Assembly (NCBI GenBank): GCA_964556115.1
Contig: CAZKVC010000022.1
Location: 1 to 29,628, forward strand
Direction of reading: 5' to 3'
Source of the DNA: Parvularcula sp964556115
GTDB taxonomy: Bacteria; Pseudomonadota; Alphaproteobacteria; Caulobacterales; Parvularculaceae
DNA: 29,628 nt
The notes under the pieces are model-generated. The model saw nothing but the letters and a program-made list of their open reading frames with translations. It did not search any database and was not told the origin of the DNA. Of this stretch, positions 22,260 to 29,628 are shown piece after piece. The position numbers and the translations under genes were made by a program. How positions within the stretch are numbered: the first letter of the stretch is position 1; each line of letters starts with the position of its first letter.

Positions 22260-23534
22260 GTGCACATGATCGCCGATATTCTTGCCCGCGAAATTCTCGA
22301 CAGCCGCGGTTTTCCGACCGTCGAAGTCGACGTTGTCACCGAGAGCGGTGTCATCGGCAGGGCGGCCGTCCCTTCGGGTGCGTCGACCGGCATGCATGAA
22401 GCCCATGAGCGGCGCGATGGCGGCGAGCGCTATGGCGGCAAGGGCGTCCGCGATGCCGTCAACGCCATCCAGACGGAGATCGCGGAGATCATCCTCGGCG
22501 TTGATGCGCACGAGCAGACCTTCATCGACCGGGCGATGATCGACCTCGACGGCACGGCCAACAAGAAGAGGATCGGCGCGAACGCTATTCTCGGCGTCAG
22601 CCTCGCCGTCGCCAAGGCGGCCGCCGAGAACCATGACCTGCCGCTCTTCCGTTACCTCGGGGGGCCCTCGGCCAACATCCTCCCTGTGCCGATGATGAAC
22701 ATCCTGAACGGCGGGGCGCATGCGGACAACCCGGTCGACATCCAGGAATTCATGATTATGCCGGTCGGCGCCGACAGCTTCAGCGAGGCCCTGCGCATGG
22801 GCGCCGAGACCTCTCACGCCCTGAAGAAGAAGCTGAAAGCCGAAGGCATGGGCACCAATGTCGGTGACGAGGGCGGCTTCGCTCCCAATATCGGCTCCAG
22901 CCGGGCGGCGCTGGATCTCATCATGGCGGCGATCGAGGAAACCGGCCTTTCCGCTGGCACGGACATGGTCCTCGCCCTCGATGTTGCGTCTACGGAATTC
23001 TTCAGGGAAGGTCAGTACACCCTCGCGGGTGAGAACAAGACCCTCGACGGGAACGGCATGGCTGACTACCTCGCAGGGCTGGTCGCCGACTATCCGATCA
23101 AGTCGATCGAGGACGGCATGGCCGAGGACGACTGGGAAGGCTGGCAGGCGCTTACCGACAAGATCGGCGATAAGGTCCAGCTGGTGGGTGACGACCTTTT
23201 CGTGACCAATCCGAAGCGTCTGAGGGACGGCATTGAGCGTGGCGCCGGCAATGCGATCCTCGTCAAGGTGAACCAGATTGGGACACTGACGGAAACCTTC
23301 GAAGCGGTGAACATGGCCCATAAGGCCGGCTTCAAGGCCGTGATGTCCCACCGCTCCGGCGAGACCGAGGACACCACCATCGCGGACCTCGCGGTCGCTA
23401 CGGGCTGCGGCCAGATCAAGACCGGCTCGCTTGCGCGGTCCGACCGCACGGCGAAGTACAACCAGCTTCTCAGGATCGAAGAGATCCTCGGCCCGTCGGC
23501 TGTCTATCCGGGTGCTGAGATCTTCAGGGGTTAA
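22260..23534 (+). CDS. eno: enolase (phosphopyruvate hydratase)
   Basis: Converts 2-phosphoglycerate to phosphoenolpyruvate. The 424-residue protein has catalytic Glu204 (VGDEGGFAPN) and Lys336 (ILVKVNQIGT), metal-site segments ALDVAST, SIEDGMAEDDW and VGDDLFVTN, and SHRSGETEDTTIADLAV. GTG 22260 is chosen because AAGGAG lies 9 nt upstream; ATG 22266 is also possible. Two near-universal positions differ: the usual SRGNPTVEV reads SRGFPTVEV, and the usual ELRD after ASTG reads ERRD (EAHERRDG). The catalytic residues are kept, so it is probably active. Confidence 0.96.
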   Translation: MHMIADILAREILDSRGFPTVEVDVVTESGVIGRAAVPSGASTGMHEAHERRDGGERYGGKGVRDAVNAIQTEIAEIILGVDAHEQTFIDRAMIDLDGTANKKRIGANAILGVSLAVAKAAAENHDLPLFRYLGGPSANILPVPMMNILNGGAHADNPVDIQEFMIMPVGADSFSEALRMGAETSHALKKKLKAEGMGTNVGDEGGFAPNIGSSRAALDLIMAAIEETGLSAGTDMVLALDVASTEFFREGQYTLAGENKTLDGNGMADYLAGLVADYPIKSIEDGMAEDDWEGWQALTDKIGDKVQLVGDDLFVTNPKRLRDGIERGAGNAILVKVNQIGTLTETFEAVNMAHKAGFKAVMSHRSGETEDTTIADLAVATGCGQIKTGSLARSDRTAKYNQLLRIEEILGPSAVYPGAEIFRG

Positions 23535-23548
23535 CAATTCTGCCGTTT

Positions 23549-23578
23549 CGGTGAGGTCCGTTTACGCGGCCCTCACCG
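23549..23578. terminator. hairpin after eno
   Basis: CGGTGAGG (23549-23556) pairs with CCTCACCG (23571-23578), starting 15 bp after the eno stop. No T-run follows on either strand, so it may slow or protect rather than end the transcript. ftsB begins 65 bp later. Confidence 0.4.
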
Positions 23579-23642
23579 AGATGAATCCGCAGGTGAGAAT
23601 CTTCCGATTGATTCACCGGGCGGTAACTCTGCCTGGCGAAGG

Positions 23643-24065
23643 GTGAGTCGTCGCCAGAGATTTTCCGTTCCTATGCTGATGATCCGCTCGGTCTTGTTTT
23701 CCGCCGTTCTTCCCGCCGCCATGCTTGTCGGAGGTGCCTATCAGGCGCTGATGGCCGTGAATGGTCCCGATGGTTTGAAGCAGGCCGAGCATCTCGCGGC
23801 CGTTAAGGAAGAGCGGGCCGCTGCGCTCGATGAACTGAAGCGTGAGCGCGAGAAACTGGAGCGCCGCGCCGATCGCCTCGTGCTGGTTTCGCTCGACGAA
23901 GACCTTCTCGAAGAGACGGCGCGCGCCAATCTTGGCCTGATGAAACCGGGCGAGTACCGCATCCCCCTGGACGATCTTGACCGGGTCGCCGCGGCGGAGG
24001 CGTCGAGCGGGGCTGAGCTCACCAATCTTATCGCCGTTGCGCTTCTTGACGAAACCGGCGTCTGA
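23643..24065 (+). CDS. septum formation initiator FtsB/DivIC family protein
   Basis: A bitopic division protein that links FtsQ and FtsL in the divisome. One membrane helix (about residues 14-36, SVLFSAVLPAAMLVGGAYQA) is followed by a coiled coil (AAVKEERAAALDELKREREK, then LERRADRLVLVSLD) and the conserved end DEDLLEETARANLGLMKPGE. This matches the alphaproteobacterial version found after eno. The start is uncertain: GTG 23643 gives 140 residues; ATG 23673 or 23679 would begin directly at the membrane helix. No good SD is seen for any. Confidence 0.87.
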   Translation: MSRRQRFSVPMLMIRSVLFSAVLPAAMLVGGAYQALMAVNGPDGLKQAEHLAAVKEERAAALDELKREREKLERRADRLVLVSLDEDLLEETARANLGLMKPGEYRIPLDDLDRVAAAEASSGAELTNLIAVALLDETGV

Positions 24066-24118
24066 ACGCCGCGACACAGCTTATTGAGCGAAAGGCCAAT
24101 CGCTCTTAAGTGGCCGGA

Positions 24119-25072
24119 ATGGCCACCCTCATCGACCTCGAAAAACGCCCCGCGCTTCGCCACCCCGAGAAGCAGAAGCGCCCGGACAGCCCCATCCAGC
24201 GGAAGCCCGACTGGATCCGCGTGAAAGCCCCTGTCACCGAGGGCTACCGCGAGACGCGTGAGATCGTGAAGTCTAAGAACCTCGTCACCGTGTGCGAGGA
24301 AGCGGCCTGTCCGAATATCGGCGAATGCTGGGACCAGAAGCACGCCACGATGATGATTCTCGGCGAGGTCTGCACGAGGGCCTGCGCCTTCTGCAATGTC
24401 ACCACCGGGCTTCCGAACGCCGTCGACCACGACGAGCCGCGCCGGGTGGGCGACGCCGTTGCCGAGATGGGTCTGAAGCACGTGGTCATCACCAGCGTCG
24501 ACCGCGACGATCTGGAGGATGGCGGCGCGCAGCACTTCGTCGATGTGATCGAGGCCATCCGCCGCGCCTCACCGGGCACAACGGTCGAGATCCTGACGCC
24601 GGACTTCCTGCGGAAGCCGAAGGCAGCGCTGGACCGTGTGATCGACGCCGCGCCCGACGTCTTCAACCACAACCTCGAAACCGTCCCGCGGCTCTATCTC
24701 TCGATCCGCCCGGGCGCACGCTACTACCATTCGCTTCGGCTTCTCGAACGGGTGAAGGACCGCGCGCCCGACCAGTTCACCAAGTCTGGCCTGATGGTCG
24801 GCCTCGGCGAAAGCCGCGAAGAGGTGATGCAGGTCATGGACGACATGCGCTCGGCAGGGATCGATTTCCTGACCATCGGCCAGTACCTTCAGCCGACCCG
24901 GAAGCACGCCCCGGTCGACCGTTTCGTCACGCCCGAAGAGTTCAAGCGCTACGAGGTCCTTGCCCGCTCCAAGGGCTTCCTCATGGTCTCGGCAAGCCCG
25001 TTGACCCGCTCGAGCCACCACGCCGGCGACGACTTCGCCAAGCTGAAAGCTGCCAGAGCCGCTAAGGGCTGA
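24119..25072 (+). CDS. lipA: lipoyl synthase
   Basis: A radical-SAM enzyme that inserts two sulfurs into octanoyl groups on E2 and GcvH proteins. The 317-residue protein has the auxiliary [4Fe-4S] cysteines Cys59, Cys64 and Cys70 (CEEAACPNIGEC), the radical-SAM cysteines Cys85, Cys89 and Cys92 (CTRACAFC), and the C-terminal SPLTRSSHHA whose Ser binds the auxiliary cluster. ATG 24119 is used; a GTG at 24110 is close. In many relatives the pdhABC genes lie between ftsB and lipA; here only 53 bp do. Confidence 0.97.
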   Translation: MATLIDLEKRPALRHPEKQKRPDSPIQRKPDWIRVKAPVTEGYRETREIVKSKNLVTVCEEAACPNIGECWDQKHATMMILGEVCTRACAFCNVTTGLPNAVDHDEPRRVGDAVAEMGLKHVVITSVDRDDLEDGGAQHFVDVIEAIRRASPGTTVEILTPDFLRKPKAALDRVIDAAPDVFNHNLETVPRLYLSIRPGARYYHSLRLLERVKDRAPDQFTKSGLMVGLGESREEVMQVMDDMRSAGIDFLTIGQYLQPTRKHAPVDRFVTPEEFKRYEVLARSKGFLMVSASPLTRSSHHAGDDFAKLKAARAAKG

Positions 25073-25090
25073 GCGGGTAGGGGTTTGTCC

Positions 25091-26110
25091 ATGAAGCGTT
25101 TTCTGTTCTGCCTCGCAGCCCTCGGGGCATGCCAGACCGCAGGCGGCGAGGAGCAGACGCCCGAGCGCGTTCCGTCCGAAGCCGCTTTTGTCGAAGCGCA
25201 AACCTCAGGTGACGGCGAGGTCCGGGTCGTCATCGGCGGGCAGGGGACGGCAGGAGCACTCTACCAGCTCGGCTCGATCTCCAAATTCGCCTGCACCCTG
25301 GCCGCTCTCGATCTGGCTCATGAGGGCAAGCTCGATCTCGACGAGCCTGTGGGCACCTATCTCGACGATTACCGAAGCCCCGCTGCGCAGCAGCTCACCC
25401 TCCGCCAGCTCATGGGCCACCGCGCCAACCTGGTGGATGGGTTCGTCGCCGCCTTCCAGAGCGATCCTTCGGTCCTGGACGACGACATCACGGCGGCCGA
25501 AGCCGTCAATCGCTTTGCCTCGGCACAGACGCGGATCATGCCCGGCGCGGCCTTCAGCTATACGATCAGCAACTGGATCGTAGTGCAGGCCGTCCTCGAA
25601 GAGGTGACGGGGGATGACGTTGCGAACGTCCTTCATGACCGGATCTTCGATCCTGCCGACATTGAAGGCATCGAGGCCTATCATGGCCGCCTCGACCCGG
25701 ACCGGACGGTCGAACCTGTCTCCCCGGTTCCCGCGATCCCGTCCTATCTCGTCTGCGCTGGCGGTGTTGCCGCGACGGCTGAAGGGCTCCTCCAGCTTGC
25801 ACGGTGGCCGATTGCCAACTCGGGCTGGCCGGCCGCTCTCGTGGGCGAGCTGACCGAGGTGCGCTCGCCTGAAGAGAACTACGCGCTCGGCGGCCGGGTC
25901 TGGGCACCGGGAGACGATGGCACCTCGCCGCGGTTCCTCTGGCTTGGCGGTAGCAACGGCGCCTTCAAGTCCCGTGCGGTGGTCGACCTGGAAGACGGAG
26001 CCGGTTTCGCTATCGTCACGGCCAGCGACGACAATGCGCTCGTCGATGGCCGCCGGAGTGATTGGCTCGGGTCGACCTATCCGGCGCTTGCGAGCGAGAG
26101 TGGAGAATGA
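25091..26110 (+). CDS. lipoprotein with serine hydrolase (class C beta-lactamase-like) fold
   Basis: A 339-residue lipoprotein (signal MKRFLFCLAALGACQT, lipidated Cys 14) with a beta-lactamase/PBP-like domain. The first motif S-x-x-K is present (GSISKFACTLAALDL). The second motif, usually Y-x-N, aligns without gaps as Tyr-Thr-Ile (FSYTISNW followed by VLEEVTG). The third, usually H/K-x-G, reads WLGGSNG. So two of the three catalytic motifs are changed, and activity as a hydrolase is doubtful or altered. It starts 18 nt after lipA (SD GTAGGGG) and overlaps nothing; the next start is 4 nt past its stop, so it is in the same operon. Confidence 0.82.
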   Translation: MKRFLFCLAALGACQTAGGEEQTPERVPSEAAFVEAQTSGDGEVRVVIGGQGTAGALYQLGSISKFACTLAALDLAHEGKLDLDEPVGTYLDDYRSPAAQQLTLRQLMGHRANLVDGFVAAFQSDPSVLDDDITAAEAVNRFASAQTRIMPGAAFSYTISNWIVVQAVLEEVTGDDVANVLHDRIFDPADIEGIEAYHGRLDPDRTVEPVSPVPAIPSYLVCAGGVAATAEGLLQLARWPIANSGWPAALVGELTEVRSPEENYALGGRVWAPGDDGTSPRFLWLGGSNGAFKSRAVVDLEDGAGFAIVTASDDNALVDGRRSDWLGSTYPALASESGE

Positions 26111-26114
26111 AGCG

Positions 26115-26567
26115 TTGAGTCAGCACCACGAAAGGATCGTCGTTCCCTTCTCGCCGGAACAGATGTTCGATCTCGTCATGGATGTGCGCACCTATCCGCG
26201 GTTCATTCCCTTTGTCGATGCATTGCGCGTGACCGACGACGAGGTGACGGACGGCACCGGCCGGATGTGCGCCGACATGGTGGTGCGCTACTCGATGTTT
26301 CGCGAGACCTTCCGCTCGGAAGTGACCGGCGACAAGGAAGCGGGCACTGTCGACGTGCGTTACGTCCGCGGCCCGCTGAAGGATCTTCGGACCCTGTGGC
26401 GGTTCGAGCCGCACCCGAAAGGGGCGGTGATCGACTTCACGCTGAATTTTTCTTTCAAGAACAGGCTGATGCAGGCGGCGGCCAACCGCTTCATCGAGCA
26501 CGGTTTCAAGCGGATGTCCGGCGCGTTCATCCGCGAGGCGCACAGGCGCTATCCGGTTGCGGCATAA
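26115..26567 (+). CDS. RatA / COQ10-like SRPBCC family protein
   Basis: A 150-residue START-fold protein. It begins MSQHHERIVVPFSPEQMFDL with DVRTYPRFIPFVDALRV, and contains VRYVRGPLKDLRTLWRFEPH and IDFTLNFSFKNRLMQ, then a C-terminal helix (IEHGFKRMSGAFIREAHRRY). The family includes mitochondrial COQ10, a coenzyme-Q carrier needed for respiration, and E. coli RatA, named as a toxin. In alphaproteobacteria, next to lipA, the quinone role is the better guess. No RatB-like gene is present. The start is TTG 26115, supported by GGAG 9 nt upstream and by family length. Confidence 0.88.
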   Translation: MSQHHERIVVPFSPEQMFDLVMDVRTYPRFIPFVDALRVTDDEVTDGTGRMCADMVVRYSMFRETFRSEVTGDKEAGTVDVRYVRGPLKDLRTLWRFEPHPKGAVIDFTLNFSFKNRLMQAAANRFIEHGFKRMSGAFIREAHRRYPVAA

Positions 26568-26674
26568 CATTTTGTCGAGAAACGATGAATGCGCCCTTGC
26601 CGGGAGTGCATTCTCTCCCCATTTACAAGTGACAAGGGAAACACACCCGCGTTTGCATAGATGAGGAGGCCATA

Positions 26675-27136
26675 GTGACCGATACTGCACAAACAGATAA
26701 CAAGATGTTCGACGAAAAAACATTCGCGCATCAACTTCGTCCTGCTTGGACGCCAGTGAATATTGCGCTCATGATCCTGTTTTTTGCGGTCAAGCTTTGG
26801 CCTCTTGGTCTCTTTGCTATCGCTTACATGATGTACGGCAAAGAGATGGGGATCGATCTCTCCAACTGGGGTAAGGCGAAACGTAGCGCGCGCAAGGCCG
26901 CCGGTCAGTTCAGCTGGTCCTCCAGCCGCACCCAGGGCTCGGGCAACATGGCTTTTGACGAGTGGCGCAAGGCCGAGATCGAGCGCCTGGAGGAAGAGCG
27001 CCGTAAACTGGAAGAAGCCCGCGAGGCCTTCGAACAGCACATGAAGGATCTGCGCATGGCACGCGATCGCGAGGAGTTCGAAAACTTTCAGCGTAACTGG
27101 GCGCAAGGTCAGAACGGAAATTCCAAGCCGCAGTAA
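26675..27136 (+). CDS. DUF2852 family membrane protein
   Basis: A 153-residue protein with one central membrane stretch (about residues 28-54, NIALMILFFAVKLWPLGLFA) and a cytosolic coiled coil (NMAFDEWRKAEIERLEEERR, then EAREAFEQHMKDLRMARDRE). These are the two conserved parts of DUF2852, a family common in Rhizobiales and relatives, with no known function. GTG 26675 follows a strong GAGGAGG SD. The 107 bp upstream probably hold its promoter, but I see no convincing boxes. Confidence 0.88.
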   Translation: MTDTAQTDNKMFDEKTFAHQLRPAWTPVNIALMILFFAVKLWPLGLFAIAYMMYGKEMGIDLSNWGKAKRSARKAAGQFSWSSSRTQGSGNMAFDEWRKAEIERLEEERRKLEEAREAFEQHMKDLRMARDREEFENFQRNWAQGQNGNSKPQ

Positions 27137-27152
27137 CGGCTGACAGGATGCA

Positions 27153-27186
27153 GGCGGCGCCGGGGAACTCAACGCCCCGCGCCGCC
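27153..27186. terminator. GC-rich hairpin between DUF2852 and the coiled-coil gene
   Basis: GGCGGCGC-CGGGG (27153-27165) pairs with CCCCG-CGCCGCC (27175-27186), with one bulged base and a 9-nt loop. It is very GC-rich but has only GTTCCCTT after it. It may be a weak terminator or a transcript-end block. Confidence 0.45.
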
Positions 27187-27221
27187 GTTCCCTTATCGCG
27201 GTCCTGATGGAGGGACGGCTT

Positions 27222-27920
27222 ATGGGGAAGTTTTTCGGCAGTCTCTTTTTTCTCGGAACGCTGGCCTTCGTTGGCTGGCTCGTTATCACTTCCATGGCCG
27301 GTGAAGGGGGCTTCACCGACGTTCCGCGTTCCGAGGCATTGACCACCGCTGATGTCGCGAACAAGGGCGAGGCCGCCGTGCGCAGCCTTGATGCTGTTCT
27401 GGACGACGCGCTTCGCAACGCCGAACGCGCCACCGAGATCGCCAATGAGCTCGAAAGTGCGTCGGCCGAAGCCTACGCAGCGGCGGACGATATTTCTGGC
27501 TTGATGGTCAGCAACGATGCCGCCGCCGCCTCCCGGGCGACAACCGTAGCCGCAGCGCAGAACGCCGATAGGACGGCGGTCCTGATGCGCAGCTACGCTT
27601 CCCAGCTTCAGGAGGCGCTGCGCGAGGCCGGGCGCCTTGCCAATGAAGCCGAGCAGGCCGCAGCGATGGTCGCTTCGGTCGAGGAAAGCCGCATCACCGC
27701 ACAGAGAGCCGCCGCGAAGGCCGCTGCAGCCGAGGCCGAACTGATCGAAGCTGCCCGTCAGGCCGAGGTGACCGAGCAGGTTGCCGGGCGACGTCGCGGG
27801 CCTGTGGCCATTGATGATACCGTGATTGCCGAGCCGCTGCCTGAAGATGACGGCCCTGAAGCCATCATCGTCGTGCCTATCGAAGACCTCGATGAAGCGA
27901 GCGCAGAAGCGCCTTACTGA
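27222..27920 (+). CDS. membrane-anchored alanine-rich coiled-coil protein
   Basis: A 232-residue protein. An N-terminal membrane anchor (GKFFGSLFFLGTLAFVGWLV, about 2-25) is followed by a long Ala/Glu-rich helical region (about 45-195; for example ALREAGRLANEAEQAAAMVA and AQRAAAKAAAAEAELIEAAR) and an acidic C-terminal tail (EPLPEDDGPEAIIVVPIEDL). No family recognised; the layout suits a periplasmic or cytosolic rod or tether. ATG 27222 has GGAGGG 7 nt upstream; an in-frame ATG at 27207 is less likely. Its stop overlaps the convergent bamE gene by 7 nt. Confidence 0.75.
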   Translation: MGKFFGSLFFLGTLAFVGWLVITSMAGEGGFTDVPRSEALTTADVANKGEAAVRSLDAVLDDALRNAERATEIANELESASAEAYAAADDISGLMVSNDAAAASRATTVAAAQNADRTAVLMRSYASQLQEALREAGRLANEAEQAAAMVASVEESRITAQRAAAKAAAAEAELIEAARQAEVTEQVAGRRRGPVAIDDTVIAEPLPEDDGPEAIIVVPIEDLDEASAEAPY

Positions 27921-28378
27921 GGGGGAGCGTTCGGGGCGTTGGCAGGTGCCTGTCCGGCAGCAACGCCGACCCCGCCGAGAAGTTGCTCGAAGAAGTTCAA
28001 CTCCTTGCCTCGGGTCGCCGTCTTCCGCCCGACAATATCCACATTGGTCCCGTCGTCGAGACTGTAGCGATCGATCTCGGTGACCGTCCCATCCTCGTCG
28101 AAATTGAACGCAACGATGGTGCGCTCATAGACCTCCGTTTGGAAAAAGGCCCGGGCGTTGGTCTTCTGGCTGATATAGTACCAGGTGTCGTCCTCCAGCG
28201 GCGGGCGGACGGAGGGCTCACCGAAGCGCGCGAGAACCGATTCCTTGGTGTCGATCCCCGGCATGCCATCCACCTCGGTTTCGCCAAGCTCAACCACATA
28301 GCCATGCTGCGACCGGGTGGAGACGCAGCCAGTGGCAAGAAAAGCGATAAGACTGAGGGTGAGAACTGTTCTGGTCAT
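27914..28378 (-). CDS. bamE: outer membrane protein assembly factor BamE (SmpA/OmlA)
   Basis: A lipoprotein subunit of the BAM complex that inserts beta-barrels into the outer membrane. It is 154 residues with signal MTRTVLTLSLIAFLATGCVS (lipidated Cys 18). The SmpA domain reads TKESVLARFGEPSVRPPLED, then DTWYYISQK and VAFNFDEDGTVTEIDRYSL. The C-terminal tail is longer than in E. coli, as is usual in alphaproteobacteria. It diverges from the cytochrome bc1 chaperone gene, the common arrangement in this class, which supports the call. Confidence 0.92.
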   Translation of the reverse strand: MTRTVLTLSLIAFLATGCVSTRSQHGYVVELGETEVDGMPGIDTKESVLARFGEPSVRPPLEDDTWYYISQKTNARAFFQTEVYERTIVAFNFDEDGTVTEIDRYSLDDGTNVDIVGRKTATRGKELNFFEQLLGGVGVAAGQAPANAPNAPPQ

Positions 28379-28486
28379 ACCGATGTGATCGCGCGTCTGC
28401 GAAGAGAGGTCAATTGCCGCGGCGCTTTCGCAGGGGTGAGAATGACGAAAGATTGCGGCCTCCGTCCTGAGCGACCATGAAGAGCC

Positions 28487-29059
28487 ATGTTCGAACGCAT
28501 CAAGGAATTGACGTCACGCGCCCTCCGGAAAGATACCGAACGGCGCCGTGCGCATGAACTCTACGTCGCCATCGCCGAGCAGGCGCGCAAGCCGGTATTC
28601 TACGACGACTGGAACGTCAGCGATGATCCGGAAGGCCGCTATGACCTTCTGTCGCTGCATGTGATCCTGGTCCTCAAACGCCTCAAGGAGCATCGCGAAG
28701 AGACTGCACGGTTCGCCCAGCTGCTCTTCGATGTCATGTTCAGGGACGTGGACGACGCGCTGCGCGAAATGGGTGTCGGCGACATGCGCGTTGGAAAGAA
28801 GGTTCGGGGGTACGCCGAAGCCTTCTTCGGACGCGCGCTCGCCTATGAGAGGGCCATGGAGGAGGAGGGGGAGCCGCTGGAAAGCGCACTCGCCCGAAAT
28901 GTCTACGGCGCTGAAGAACATCCCTCGGCTTCGCGCCTTGCGGACTATGTCAGGAGGGCGGATGCGAGCTTGGCGGAGCAGCCCGTTGCCACCATCATGG
29001 CAGGCAAGGTGCGATTCCCCGTCTCCCGCGCCGAGCATGAAGAGGAGTCCCGATCATGA
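28487..29059 (+). CDS. ubiquinol-cytochrome c chaperone (CBP3/UQCC1 family)
   Basis: A 190-residue helical protein homologous to mitochondrial CBP3, which helps fold and protect cytochrome b during assembly of the bc1 complex. Family features: RRRAHELYVAIAEQARKPVF, DDPEGRYDLLSLHVILVLKR, FAQLLFDVMFRDVDDALREM, and GVGDMRVGKKVRGYAEAFFG followed by RALAYE. Its stop (TGA 29057-29059) overlaps the start of the DUF177 gene, so the two are coupled. Confidence 0.92.
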   Translation: MFERIKELTSRALRKDTERRRAHELYVAIAEQARKPVFYDDWNVSDDPEGRYDLLSLHVILVLKRLKEHREETARFAQLLFDVMFRDVDDALREMGVGDMRVGKKVRGYAEAFFGRALAYERAMEEEGEPLESALARNVYGAEEHPSASRLADYVRRADASLAEQPVATIMAGKVRFPVSRAEHEEESRS

Positions 29060-29547
29060 CCGAACCCACGCGCCCCATTCCTCTCGCTGAGCTCTCGACC
29101 GACCCGACGCCGTTCAGCCTTCATGCTGATGCCGAAAGCCGGGAGACCCTGGCGAAGCGCTACGACGTCCAGGACATCGCTTCGTTGTCGGCGGACGGCA
29201 AGTTGCGCAAATCGGGCAGCATGGTCCGGGTCGAGGGGCACCTTCTGGCCGACCTCGGGCGGACCTGCGGCGTCAGCCTCGAGCCGATGCGTGAAAAGAT
29301 CGACGAAGATTTCGAGGTCGTCTTCTCCAAAGACCGCCCCGCCGAAGTCGAAGGGGAAGTCGAAGCTGACCTCGATGCTCCCGAGCCGCTGGAGGATGAT
29401 GCAATCGATCTTTGGGCGGTCGTTCTGGAACAGCTGGTCCTCGCCATGTCGCCGCACCCACGCAAGGAAGGCGCAACGCCGCCCGAAGACCCGGGCAAAG
29501 CTGAGGAATCGAGCCCGTTCGCTGTTCTGAAATCGCTGGAACAATAA
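29056..29547 (+). CDS. DUF177 (YceD) family protein
   Basis: A 163-residue protein of the YceD/DUF177 family, usually linked to rpmF and plsX and thought to act in 23S rRNA processing in some bacteria and plants. The core VRVEGHLLADLGRTCGVSLE is typical, and so are the acidic C-terminal segment and DAIDLWAVVLEQLVLAMSPH. ATG 29056 overlaps the upstream stop by four bases. plsX normally follows in alphaproteobacteria; here a tRNA on the other strand begins 33 bp later. Confidence 0.9.
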   Translation: MTEPTRPIPLAELSTDPTPFSLHADAESRETLAKRYDVQDIASLSADGKLRKSGSMVRVEGHLLADLGRTCGVSLEPMREKIDEDFEVVFSKDRPAEVEGEVEADLDAPEPLEDDAIDLWAVVLEQLVLAMSPHPRKEGATPPEDPGKAEESSPFAVLKSLEQ

Positions 29548-29579
29548 GCGCGGAACGTAGGACCGTCCCGGCTAGAAAA

Positions 29580-29628
29580 TGGTCGGAGTGGCCGGATTCG
29601 AACCGACGACCCCTTCACCCCCAGTAAA
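29580..29628 (-). tRNA. tRNA-Pro (GGG), 3' part
   Basis: Read on the minus strand, the window ends inside the anticodon stem. Visible parts are anticodon-loop CTGGGGG with anticodon GGG at 29620-29622, stem strand TGAAG, variable loop GGGTC, T arm GTCGG-TTCGAAT-CCGGC, acceptor strand CACTCCG, discriminator A and an encoded CCA. The acceptor implies a 5' end beginning C, the unusual C1-G72 pair of tRNA-Pro, and G37 fits too. The 5' half lies beyond the window. Confidence 0.9.

Noticed and set aside
22137..23537. A 466-codon open frame antisense to the whole eno gene
   Set aside because: It mirrors eno codon by codon, as happens in GC-rich DNA; it has no family resemblance and would cross the rpmF terminator.
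26115..26567. A RatA toxin-antitoxin system
   Set aside because: Family naming comes from E. coli RatA; there is no RatB-like partner, and the lipA context fits the COQ10-like quinone role better.

Overview
The window is chromosomal DNA from a GC-rich alphaproteobacterium. The evidence is a set of alphaproteobacterial gene neighbours and families: homoserine dehydrogenase followed by class II fructose-bisphosphatase (hom-glpX), eno-ftsB-lipA-RatA/COQ10 family, bamE divergent from a CBP3-like ubiquinol-cytochrome c chaperone followed by a DUF177 gene, and DUF2852, DUF1499 and DUF421 proteins, plus a two-subunit-type pyruvate dehydrogenase E1 alpha. A Parvularculales/Hyphomonas-like host fits, but I cannot assign the genus from sequence alone.

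Layout. Bases 1-1151 hold the 3' part of clpA. Next comes an AT-richer two-gene cassette (1218-2343: a 2-TM protein with a GAF-like domain and a small charged protein), then about 1.2 kb of non-coding palindromes and a 117-bp tandem array (2344-3584). Bases 3585-9000 carry small exported or charged proteins, hpt, mscL, a lipoprotein, guaA and a DUF1499 membrane protein. A class I PHA synthase (phaC, minus) diverges from a small lipoprotein gene followed by hom and glpX. From 14.3 to 18.0 kb there are a small beta-rich protein, a DUF421 protein and a tightly overlapped run pdhA / GNAT / MpaB-type oxygenase / chorismate mutase. Then come an HU gene, pyrG, an LpxR-like protein and a small exported protein whose ribosome-binding site lies in a 12-bp inverted repeat. 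rpmF and eno follow, then ftsB-lipA-serine-hydrolase lipoprotein-RatA family, a DUF2852 protein, an anchored coiled-coil protein, bamE, the cytochrome bc1 chaperone and DUF177. The window ends inside a tRNA-Pro(GGG) on the minus strand.

Most genes are housekeeping: protein quality control, purine and pyrimidine nucleotide synthesis, central carbon metabolism, lipoylation, division and envelope assembly. The points worth a second look are the AT-rich cassette, the repeat island beside it, a pdhA with no pdhB while the ftsB-lipA junction lacks the usual pdh genes, the overlapped oxygenase/chorismate-mutase operon, the SD-sequestering dyad, and a lipoprotein with a serine-hydrolase fold whose second and third catalytic motifs are changed. 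I saw no phage, CRISPR array, transposase or integrase.
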